Positions 1-5,768 of a DNA stretch of 8,156 nt are shown here, piece after piece (within the stretch, counting starts at the first letter, position 1; every line of letters starts with the position of its first letter). Origin of the DNA: Desulfobacterales bacterium (GTDB taxonomy: Bacteria > Desulfobacterota > DSM-4660 > Desulfatiglandales > Desulfatiglandaceae); the NCBI GenBank assembly GCA_027061865.1, contig JAMOVZ010000311.1:1-8156 (forward strand). Reading direction: 5' to 3'. The notes under the pieces are model-generated. The model was not told where the DNA came from and ran no database searches. It saw only the letters and a list, made by a program, of their open reading frames with translations. Both the position numbers and the translations under genes were made by a program.

Positions 1-4
1 CCCA

Positions 5-51
5 AACAGCTCAAAGTAGTTCCCTGTGATTGCCCAGGATTTTGAGCTGTT
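5..51. repeat. 11-bp perfect inverted repeat upstream of norZ
   Basis: AACAGCTCAAA at 5-15 is matched by its exact reverse complement TTTGAGCTGTT at 41-51, with a 25-base loop. In RNA it would form an 11-bp stem. No T-tract follows, so it is not a standard intrinsic terminator. It could be a transcript-end hairpin of the gene left of the window, the first helix of the norZ leader, or a protein binding site. The repeat is certain; its role is unknown. Confidence 0.6.
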
Positions 52-67
52 AAATCTCCAAGCTGAG

Positions 68-88
68 AGGAGGTGATATCCCATGTGA
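68..88 (+). promoter_or_regulatory. Perfect Shine-Dalgarno plus AUG-UGA start-stop minigene in norZ leader
   Basis: AGGAGGTGAT at 68-77 is a full complement to the usual 3' end of 16S rRNA. Five bases later comes ATG (83-85), followed at once by TGA (86-88), so the ORF encodes only fMet. The spacing is ideal for initiation. The GTG at 85-87 is also followed one codon later by TAG, so no longer leader peptide exists here. The site lies 76 bases before the norZ start and just before a possible hairpin at 91-139. The arrangement is seen directly. That ribosomes use it, and that it tunes norZ, is inference. Confidence 0.4.
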
Positions 89-90
89 TC

Positions 91-147
91 TAGCGCCCTG
101 GATAGGGCAAGGACTGAGACTCCAATAACCTGAGCGCTATGTTTTTT
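91..147 (+). promoter_or_regulatory. Possible structured leader / attenuator of norZ
   Basis: TAGCGC at 91-96 pairs with GCGCTA at 134-139, and T6 follows at 142-147. Inside, GCCCT at 95-99 can pair with AGGGC at 104-108 around a GGAT tetraloop, competing for two bases of the outer helix, and short AGG/CCT pairing at 110-112/129-131 is possible. A GC-rich closing stem with a T-tract resembles an intrinsic terminator with a long, structured loop. It ends right before the norZ Shine-Dalgarno. I recognise no known riboswitch consensus. The outer stem is only 6 bp, so this may be chance. Confidence 0.3.
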
Positions 148-163
148 AGAGGAGGGTGCAAGA

Positions 164-2419
164 ATGATTAGTAGTAAATTGAAAGCTTATTTCCTAATAG
201 CAATCTTTGGCTCCCTTGTGGTGGCCTTGATTGGCTATTTTTATACCACAAAAGACCTGCCTCCTTATCCTGGAAAGGTGGTCTCAGAGGGTGGAGAGCT
301 GTTGACCACTGGTGAGGAGATCTACAAGGGGCAGGCTGTATGGCAAAAATATGGCCTAATGGATTTGGGCAGTGTATGGGGCCATGGAACCTACCGTGGC
401 CCCGATTTCACTGCCCAGGCTCTTCACAGTATGGGGCTGGTCATGCGCCGGACCATGGCCAGGCAACAGTACGGAACCTCGTATGACTCCCTTGACGAGG
501 CAAAAAAGGGAGCCGTAGACAGCGTAGTTATTAACCAGATCAAGACCAATAAATACGATAAAGCTACTGACACCTTGGTCTTGACAAAGCTGCAGGTGGC
601 AGCACTAAAGGAAAACCGGAAATTCTACGACAAGCTCTTTTCTGAGGGCGACGGCAAAGGGCCAATCCGTGCCGGCACCATAAAAGATCCAGCAGAAAGA
701 AAGGCGCTGGCCGACTTCTTTTTCTGGACAGCTTGGAGTGCTGGGGTCATAAGACCAGGGGACAATCATACATACACCAACAATTGGCCCCATGATCCAA
801 CAGTCGGCAATACGGTGTCTGCCAAATCATTGGTCTGGTCAGCGATCTCCCTGGTGGCATTCGGCATTATGCTGGGCTTGATGATCTTTCTTTTCCACAA
901 GTACGAGTTCAACAGGGGCTCTCTGCCTTACAAGGATGGGCCAGCCAATGACTTGGCTGCTGCTGCCATATCAGTTAGCCAAAAGAAGACAGCAAAGTTC
1001 TTCCTCGTGGTTTCAGCCCTCTTTTTCCTTCAAGTGAACATGGGTGGGTTGATGGCCCACTACACCGTTCATCCAGATACATTTTACGGGTTTGACTTTG
1101 TGGCCTCCTTTATTCCCTACAACTGGGTGAAGACCTGGCACTTGCAGCTGGCGGTGTTTTGGATATCTGTGGCCTGGATAGGGATGACACTCTTCGTCTC
1201 TCCAAGAGTAGGAGGAAAGGAGCCCGCAGGGCAAGGCCTGCTGGTGGATCTGTTGTTTGTTGCTGTGGTCATTGTCGCCCTCGGCAGTCTGGTGGGCGAG
1301 GTCCTGGGGCTGAAAGGAATGATTGAAGATGCATGGTTTTGGCTTGGACACCAGGGCTGGGAATTCCTTGAACTTGGAAGGCTCTGGCAGATACTGCTTT
1401 TGGTGGGCCTTATCTTGTGGCTCGTGTTAGTGGTAAGAGCCCTTAAAAGCCATTTTGCCGCAGGGCAAGACAAGTGGGGCCTGCCACACTTTCTTGCCTA
1501 TTCAGGTATTGCGGTGGTTGGATTTTTCTGCTTTGGGCTCTTCTATGATCCCCATACCCACTTGACCATAGCTGATTTTTGGCGATGGTGGGTGGTTCAC
1601 ACCTGGGTGGAAGGGGCCTTTGAGTTCTTTGCCTCTGCCGCCATCGTATTCGTGTTTGTTAACCTGGGGCTTGTGGATTTAAGGCTGGGCCTCAGAACTG
1701 TTTACTTCACGGTGGCCCTGGCGTTGAGCGCGGGAATTATCGGAGTAGGCCACCACTATTACTGGTGGGGCGAGCCTTCATTCTGGCTGGCATTGGGCTC
1801 AACCATCTCGGCCCTGGAGCCAGTTCCAATATTGCTGTTACTGGCAGAGGTGTGGCATGGGCAGAAGGCCCTTGTTAAGGCTGGCAGCAACTATCCATAC
1901 AGGTATCCGCTCATGTTCCTGATGGCCTCGGTTGCTTGGGAAGTATTGGGCGCCGGCGTTATGGGGCTCTCAATCACAACTCCTGTTGTCAATTACTATG
2001 AGCATGCCACTTATCTGACAGTAAACCATGGACACACCGCGCTGTTTGGCACCTATGGAATGCTGGCCATAGGCCTGCTTTTGTTCTCAATGCGGGGGCT
2101 GGTAAGAGAGGAAGGGTGGAACGAGCGGCTGCTCAAGATCTCCTTTTGGGGTGTAAACATAGGTTTACTCCTTATGTTCGCGGGCACTCTGTTGCCCGTT
2201 GGTATATTGCAAGTAATAGACGTAATCAACAACGGGTTTTGGCATGCTAGATCCAATGAGTTCTGGTTCAGGCCGGTAATCCAGATAATTGGCCAGACCA
2301 GGATGATACCTGATCTCCTGATAATCATTCCGGGAGCAGGAGGCCTCTTGCTCTTCATGTTGAAGGCCATGACCAAGCTCAAACCCGTGGAGGTCAAGTC
2401 TGGTCAGGAATTTGCCTGA
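164..2419 (+). CDS. norZ: Quinol-dependent nitric oxide reductase (qNOR, single subunit)
   Basis: Reduces 2 NO to N2O in the cytoplasmic membrane using electrons from quinol. The 751 residues fit the qNOR family: one N-terminal membrane segment (about 7-27), a periplasmic domain of about 190 residues like a NorC domain but with no CXXCH heme c motif, then a NorB-like bundle from about residue 222. Expected metal ligands are present: H299 (GGLMAHY) and H624 for low-spin heme b, H622 (NHGHTALFG) for heme b3, and H479, H530 and H531 plus E483 (HTWVEGAFE and GHHYYWWGEP) for FeB. The H479/E483/H530 spacing matches that of cytochrome-c type NorB. The ATG at 164 has a strong Shine-Dalgarno (AGAGGAGGGT, 148-157). 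No norC, norD, norQ or NO-sensing regulator lies beside it, which fits a stand-alone detoxification or respiratory enzyme. A strong terminator ends the unit. Family assignment is firm; the symbol norZ versus norB is a naming choice. Confidence 0.96.
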   Translation: MISSKLKAYFLIAIFGSLVVALIGYFYTTKDLPPYPGKVVSEGGELLTTGEEIYKGQAVWQKYGLMDLGSVWGHGTYRGPDFTAQALHSMGLVMRRTMARQQYGTSYDSLDEAKKGAVDSVVINQIKTNKYDKATDTLVLTKLQVAALKENRKFYDKLFSEGDGKGPIRAGTIKDPAERKALADFFFWTAWSAGVIRPGDNHTYTNNWPHDPTVGNTVSAKSLVWSAISLVAFGIMLGLMIFLFHKYEFNRGSLPYKDGPANDLAAAAISVSQKKTAKFFLVVSALFFLQVNMGGLMAHYTVHPDTFYGFDFVASFIPYNWVKTWHLQLAVFWISVAWIGMTLFVSPRVGGKEPAGQGLLVDLLFVAVVIVALGSLVGEVLGLKGMIEDAWFWLGHQGWEFLELGRLWQILLLVGLILWLVLVVRALKSHFAAGQDKWGLPHFLAYSGIAVVGFFCFGLFYDPHTHLTIADFWRWWVVHTWVEGAFEFFASAAIVFVFVNLGLVDLRLGLRTVYFTVALALSAGIIGVGHHYYWWGEPSFWLALGSTISALEPVPILLLLAEVWHGQKALVKAGSNYPYRYPLMFLMASVAWEVLGAGVMGLSITTPVVNYYEHATYLTVNHGHTALFGTYGMLAIGLLLFSMRGLVREEGWNERLLKISFWGVNIGLLLMFAGTLLPVGILQVIDVINNGFWHARSNEFWFRPVIQIIGQTRMIPDLLIIIPGAGGLLLFMLKAMTKLKPVEVKSGQEFA

Positions 2420-2452
2420 ACCCCCTGCCGGCGTGGCTTTCTCCCCCCCAAC

Positions 2453-2494
2453 GCCTTCTTGTCATCCCGCAATGGGGTGGCAAGAAGGCTTTTT
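2453..2494 (+). terminator. Strong intrinsic terminator of norZ
   Basis: GCCTTCTTG at 2453-2461 pairs with CAAGAAGGC at 2481-2489. The helix extends inward (2462-2468 with 2474-2480, two G-U pairs) to a five-base GCAAT loop, giving about 16 bp, followed by T5 at 2490-2494. It lies 34 bases after the norZ stop. The terminal part also belongs to a 16-bp perfect palindrome, GGCTTTTTAAAAAGCC (2487-2502), that abuts the next promoter region. Confidence 0.92.
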
Positions 2495-2502
2495 AAAAAG
2501 CC

Positions 2503-2543
2503 TTGACATGAATTACCACATTGTAGCAATATAATTACCACAT
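2503..2543 (+). promoter_or_regulatory. Promoter region with tandem 11-bp repeat (candidate operator)
   Basis: TTGACA at 2503-2508 matches a sigma-70 -35 box exactly and TATAAT at 2530-2535 matches a -10 box exactly, but the spacer is 21 bases instead of about 17. AATTACCACAT occurs twice, at 2511-2521 (in the spacer) and 2533-2543 (overlapping the -10 box and probable start point). Their 22-bp period is about two DNA turns, so a protein binding both copies would sit on one face and could block or remodel the promoter. The elements are seen; their use is inferred. Confidence 0.45.
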
Positions 2544-2624
2544 AGTGATATGCTCTATCGGTTAGTGGCATTCTTGTTTTTTGCTAAGTTTTTCTCTGTC
2601 ATTCAATCCATAGGAGAAGTTGAG

Positions 2625-3890
2625 ATGCTTCCACAATATGGCAGAGGAGATTCGTTGCCCTCAGGAGCCTTGGCCAGTCTCCCATCCTTGGAAGCCTTTA
2701 TTAACTCCCTGTATTTAAAAGCAAAGGCCAAATGCCATGAGCTTATGCTGGAGGCTCTAGAGACTAAGGATAGCGACTCTCTTCTTATGTCTCCTGAGGC
2801 GTTCAAGAAAAATGTGGCCATGCCCTTGCTCAAGATAGGTTTTGAGGATTGGTTTGTTGATGCCTTTTTTCATTCCCGCAATTCACCCTGGAGGGCCCTT
2901 GAAAGATTAGGCAAAGATACAGTGGTTTTTGAGCCCAAAGTTGAAACCCAGATGAAAGAGGTCCGCAGGACGGTTTTATCAATCTTGGATAAAAAGGAAG
3001 AAGACAGGCAGGCCTTGGAAGGTTATGAAGCGGTCTTTGGTCTGTGGGGACAGGGAGCGAATCGGCCTTCTGAAGATCAAAAAAGCAAAGGCCTCCCTGC
3101 TACGAGCTATCCGTGGATAATTCTGCCAAGGGCCTTCGTGGTGTTGGAGAAGAATAATTCCTTGATATTTGTCTGTTACACAAATGCCCTTCGAAGAGAA
3201 AATACACTGCCTTTCATAAAAATATTGTCCAGAATAATAATCGAGTTTGTTGGCAATTTCACCCTCAAGTATGCTAGCGGATTGAACAATGTGAGCCGCC
3301 TTGGGGAAGCTCTGGTTTACGGCTATTCGGCCATGTTTTGGAAGAATCTCCTTACTCCACCCCCCGGGCTGCAGGATCTGATGATGTTTGAAAATTTTTT
3401 TAGGATGGCAAAAGCTATCCAGCATCGATACGCCCTTCAAAATGATCCCCTCTTGGCCATGATATCCCAGATGGGTCATGTGAGGTCCATGCTGTTTTGG
3501 AAGTTGAGTCTGCAGCCCTTGCCGGAGGCCTCCCACAGCTATGGTGTCATAATGCCCATCGCTTTGAGGCACGGAACTCCTGGAATCCAGTCCTGTATAA
3601 GATTCTTTGGTCTTGGTCCCGCACTCTTTAAGAATAGAACTCCCGCGGGCTTGCCCTACTCAGACATCCCGCGGCAACTTCAGCTCTTTTTGAGAGAGCT
3701 GGGTAAAAGGTGGGATGAAGAGAGTGAGATCACAAAAAAATCTGCAAGGATATTTCTTGAGAGAATACTGCAGATGTATGACAAGCGTCACCTTCTAAAA
3801 CTCGTCAAATCTGGACAGGATCATCGCTTGCCCTTTATCGGGGCCTGGGTAAGAGGCCTTGTCTCAAACTTTGCTCCTCATTTAAACTGA
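2625..3890 (+). CDS. Hypothetical protein, 421 residues, family not recognised
   Basis: I do not recognise this protein. The frame opens at an ATG at 2550, but the ATG at 2625 is preferred: AGGAGA at 2612-2617 gives a good ribosome binding site seven bases upstream, while the 2550 ATG has none and lies only about 15 bases after the TATAAT box. The longer form would add a hydrophobic 25-residue start (LVAFLFFAKFF), so a membrane-anchored variant is not excluded. From 2625 the product looks soluble and mixed helical, basic toward the C-terminus, with a hydrophobic aromatic stretch near residues 161-175 (SYPWIILPRAFVVLE) and an Ile-rich one near 195-212. No Walker, HTH, metal-cluster or catalytic motif was identified. 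It has its own promoter region and is cut off from norZ by a terminator; about 465 bases separate it from the response regulator gene, so operon context gives no function. Composition resembles its neighbours, with no sign of recent transfer. Confidence 0.85.
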   Translation: MLPQYGRGDSLPSGALASLPSLEAFINSLYLKAKAKCHELMLEALETKDSDSLLMSPEAFKKNVAMPLLKIGFEDWFVDAFFHSRNSPWRALERLGKDTVVFEPKVETQMKEVRRTVLSILDKKEEDRQALEGYEAVFGLWGQGANRPSEDQKSKGLPATSYPWIILPRAFVVLEKNNSLIFVCYTNALRRENTLPFIKILSRIIIEFVGNFTLKYASGLNNVSRLGEALVYGYSAMFWKNLLTPPPGLQDLMMFENFFRMAKAIQHRYALQNDPLLAMISQMGHVRSMLFWKLSLQPLPEASHSYGVIMPIALRHGTPGIQSCIRFFGLGPALFKNRTPAGLPYSDIPRQLQLFLRELGKRWDEESEITKKSARIFLERILQMYDKRHLLKLVKSGQDHRLPFIGAWVRGLVSNFAPHLN

Positions 3891-3900
3891 AGGATCAGGT

Positions 3901-3920
3901 AGCTTTTAAATCCAAAAGCT
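3901..3920. repeat. AT-rich hairpin just after the hypothetical gene
   Basis: AGCTTTT at 3901-3907 pairs with AAAAGCT at 3914-3920 around a six-base loop, ten bases after the stop codon. The position suits a transcript end, but there is no T-tract and few G-C pairs, so it would be a poor intrinsic terminator by itself. It might protect the mRNA 3' end. Confidence 0.3.
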
Positions 3921-3945
3921 GTAAGACCCATTATACCTTTATGCC

Positions 3946-4122
3946 TTAGGTCCTAAAACAGGAGGGATCTCTATTCACAAAGGCATCAAGCACCGCTTTA
4001 CCTCCTCCACATGTTGATATCAGTTCCCATACATCTTCTTGACGCCGGGCTGTGAACCCTTGGCTGTGCTCCTGGCCGTAGATCTCCACGGCGGAAAAGT
4101 CTTTGGTTTGGCGCTTGTCCAT
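3946..4122 (-). pseudogene. Doubtful short reading frame, possible gene remnant
   Basis: On the minus strand an ATG at 4122-4120 opens a 58-residue frame starting MDKRQTKDF and ending at 3946; a TTG five codons earlier would also fit. Codon choice looks like real coding sequence (runs of GCC, GTG, GAG, ATC, TAC, GGC) and its GC content is higher than the AT-rich DNA on either side. Against it, no Shine-Dalgarno precedes either start, the product matches no family I know, and it is short. It could be the tail of a decayed gene or a small orphan protein. Weakly supported. Confidence 0.22.
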
Positions 4123-4128
4123 ATGCTG

Positions 4129-4166
4129 ATGGTTCAATAAATAACATGTTCACAAAAGTGAACCAT
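4129..4166. repeat. Nested inverted repeats (GTTCA half-sites)
   Basis: ATGGTTCA at 4129-4136 is matched by TGAACCAT at 4159-4166. Inside, GTTCAC (4148-4153) and GTGAAC (4158-4163) form a tight 6-bp hairpin with an AAAA loop. The right arm can pair with either left arm, giving three related half-sites within 38 bases. This resembles an operator for a dimeric regulator, or an alternative-pairing RNA element. It lies just upstream of the doubtful minus-strand frame and about 190 bases before the response regulator. Confidence 0.4.
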
Positions 4167-4279
4167 ATTTCCTATACCGATCATATTAATATCCACTCGT
4201 CCGTTGGAGGTACCTAAAAGCGCTTAAAAATTATTTATGATATATAATTCCGTTAAAAATTTGGCTATTATAATTACTA

Positions 4280-4297
4280 TTGCCAAAATTTTGGCAA
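4280..4297. promoter_or_regulatory. 18-bp perfect palindrome, candidate operator
   Basis: TTGCCAAAATTTTGGCAA is a perfect 18-bp palindrome with no spacer. It ends 58 bases before the regulator start. A further TTTGGC half-site lies at 4260-4265, and a TATAAT hexamer (4269-4274) is six bases upstream of the palindrome. With transcription from that hexamer starting near 4281, a protein bound here would sit on the start point. Autoregulation or control by another dimeric repressor is inferred. Confidence 0.45.
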
Positions 4298-4355
4298 AAT
4301 GTTATCCTTATCGACGAATGGCGCAAAAGTTTTACCATGGGGAAAGGAGAAAGAG

Positions 4356-5768
4356 ATGGGTGGCCAAAAGATCTTAGTGGTGGACGACGAGCTAAGGATT
4401 CGAGAGCAATTCTCAGAATTTTTGAAGGAAAAGGGATATGACGTTACGACCGCTGCCAACGGTCAAGAGGCCATCAAGAAGATTGATGCAGAATTTTTCG
4501 ATGTCGTGCTCATTGACCTCAACATGCCGAAGGTCGATGGGATGACAGTGCTAAGGCACTTGGTCCAAAACGAACCTGAGAGTATAGGCATCATACTTAC
4601 AGGATATGCCACCATTAAGAATGCTGTGGAGGCCATGAAGGCGGGGGCCTACGATTATTTGGCAAAGCCTGTGAAACTTGAAGAGGTCCTGGTGGTGATT
4701 CAAAAAGCTGTAGAGTTAAGGGATCTAAGGCGGGAAAACAGGGTGCTTAAAAGACAGCTGAAGAAGAAATACAAATTTCACAACCTTATCGGCGACAGCC
4801 CCGAGATGCACAAGGTCTTTAGAACCATTGAAAAGGTGGCGGATTCTGATAGCACCATACTGATCTTTGGCGAGTCGGGCACTGGAAAGGAGCTGGTGGC
4901 AAGAGCCATCCATTACCATAGCTCCAGGAAAGACAAGCCCATGATTCCTGTAAATTGCGGCGCCATACCGGAAGAGTTGCTTGAAAGCGAGCTTTTTGGC
5001 CATGAAAAGGGCGCATTTACCCACGCGATCCGCACTAGGATAGGCAGGTTTGAGATGGCTAACGGCGGCACCATCTTTTTGGACGAGATCGCGGAGATGA
5101 GCCCCCAGCTGCAAGTCAAACTCTTAAGGGTGCTGCAGGAGCAGGAATTCGAACGCCTAGGGGGCATGAGAACCATAAAATGCGATGTGAGGATTATTGC
5201 AGCCACCAATAAGGACCTGGAAAAGGCAGTAGATGAGGGCTCCTTCCGGGAAGACCTCTACTACAGGCTCAAGGTAATTCCCATTCATATACCACCTCTG
5301 CGGGATCGGCGCAGTGATATCCCGCTTCTCATCCACCATTTTCTTGAGCAGATGAACAAGGCCAAGAAAAAGGATATCAAAGGGATCTCAAAAGAGGCGG
5401 TAAAGGTGCTCACGGCCTACGATTGGCCAGGCAATGTGAGGGAGCTGGAAAATGTCATTGAGAGGATGGTTATCTTGGCCGAGTCCGATTATCTTACAGT
5501 AGAGGATCTGCCGGAGAGGATTGCAAAGACCCAAGTCTCCCTAAAACCCATAAGCTCTCCAATACCCGATGAGGGGTTTTCTCTGAGCCACGCAGTAAGT
5601 GAGTACGAAAAACAGCTCATTATCAGCGCGCTGGAAAAGACCGGGTGGGTGAAGAACCGGGCGGCCAAACTCCTTAAAATGAACCGCACCACCTTGGTTG
5701 AAAAGATCAAGAAACAGGGTATAGAACGGCCTCGCTACATGACAGACGGCCAACCCGGCATGAATTAG
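4356..5768 (+). CDS. Sigma-54-dependent response regulator, NtrC family, probably flagellar
   Basis: Two-component transcription activator of 470 residues. Receiver domain (about 4-120): acidic pair D10/D11, phosphoacceptor D54 (LIDLNMP), T82 and K104. A short charged linker (about 120-138) leads to the AAA+ domain: Walker A GESGTGKE (172-179), the sigma-54 contact loop at 219-224 reading GAFTHA instead of GAFTGA, Walker B GGTIFLDE (237-244) and FREDLYYRL near the end. The C-terminal Fis-type HTH ends with NRTTLVEKIKKQGI, closely like the RTTLVEKL end of FleQ/FlrC flagellar regulators. Start: the frame runs back to an ATG at 4299, but 4356 has AGGAG at 4345-4349 and places the receiver at the usual N-terminal distance. 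No histidine kinase gene adjoins it. With cheR and flgM next door, a role in mid-stage flagellar gene activation (FlrC/FlgR-like) is likely but inferred; other NtrC-family roles remain possible. Confidence 0.93.
   Translation: MGGQKILVVDDELRIREQFSEFLKEKGYDVTTAANGQEAIKKIDAEFFDVVLIDLNMPKVDGMTVLRHLVQNEPESIGIILTGYATIKNAVEAMKAGAYDYLAKPVKLEEVLVVIQKAVELRDLRRENRVLKRQLKKKYKFHNLIGDSPEMHKVFRTIEKVADSDSTILIFGESGTGKELVARAIHYHSSRKDKPMIPVNCGAIPEELLESELFGHEKGAFTHAIRTRIGRFEMANGGTIFLDEIAEMSPQLQVKLLRVLQEQEFERLGGMRTIKCDVRIIAATNKDLEKAVDEGSFREDLYYRLKVIPIHIPPLRDRRSDIPLLIHHFLEQMNKAKKKDIKGISKEAVKVLTAYDWPGNVRELENVIERMVILAESDYLTVEDLPERIAKTQVSLKPISSPIPDEGFSLSHAVSEYEKQLIISALEKTGWVKNRAAKLLKMNRTTLVEKIKKQGIERPRYMTDGQPGMN

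Larger units (their letters stand above)
3891..4355. other. 465-base intergenic region without a firm gene
   Basis: This gap between the hypothetical gene and the response regulator is AT-rich at both ends, with a more GC-balanced core at about 3980-4125. It holds a small hairpin after the first gene (3901-3920), a doubtful minus-strand reading frame (3946-4122), nested inverted repeats (4129-4166), a short AGGTACCT palindrome (4208-4215), two TATAAT hexamers (4243-4248 and 4269-4274) without clear -35 partners, and an 18-bp palindrome (4280-4297). I found no tRNA, known small RNA or convincing sigma-54 promoter. Confidence 0.6.

Noticed and set aside
55..135. TPP-like CTGAGA / AACCTGA segments in the norZ leader
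   Set aside because: Only short pieces resemble the THI element; the order and the rest of the conserved core are missing.
1013..1473. Minus-strand frames of 112 and 118 residues inside norZ
   Set aside because: They lie wholly within a strongly conserved qNOR gene, are low-complexity and Pro/Ser-rich, and have no family resemblance; shadows of the real frame.
2566..2584. Sigma-54-like TGGCA ... TTGC before the hypothetical gene
   Set aside because: The GG-to-GC distance is 16 bases instead of the required 12, so it cannot serve as a -24/-12 promoter.
2550..2624. Upstream ATG at 2550 as the start of the hypothetical protein
   Set aside because: It has no ribosome binding site and sits about eight bases from the likely transcription start, while the ATG at 2625 has AGGAGA at proper distance. 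Kept only as a possibility because it would add a hydrophobic N-terminus.
2979..3572. 197-residue minus-strand frame inside the hypothetical gene
   Set aside because: It is long enough to consider, but its sequence is His/Gln-rich and irregular, it has no good ribosome site, and the plus-strand frame is longer, with a promoter region and a Shine-Dalgarno.
4292..4306. TGGCA at the palindrome edge read as a sigma-54 -24 box
   Set aside because: The -12 position reads TATC rather than TTGC; the GG is better explained as part of the palindrome.
4725..5339. Several minus-strand frames inside the response regulator
   Set aside because: The plus strand encodes an unmistakable AAA+ domain throughout; these are antisense shadows.
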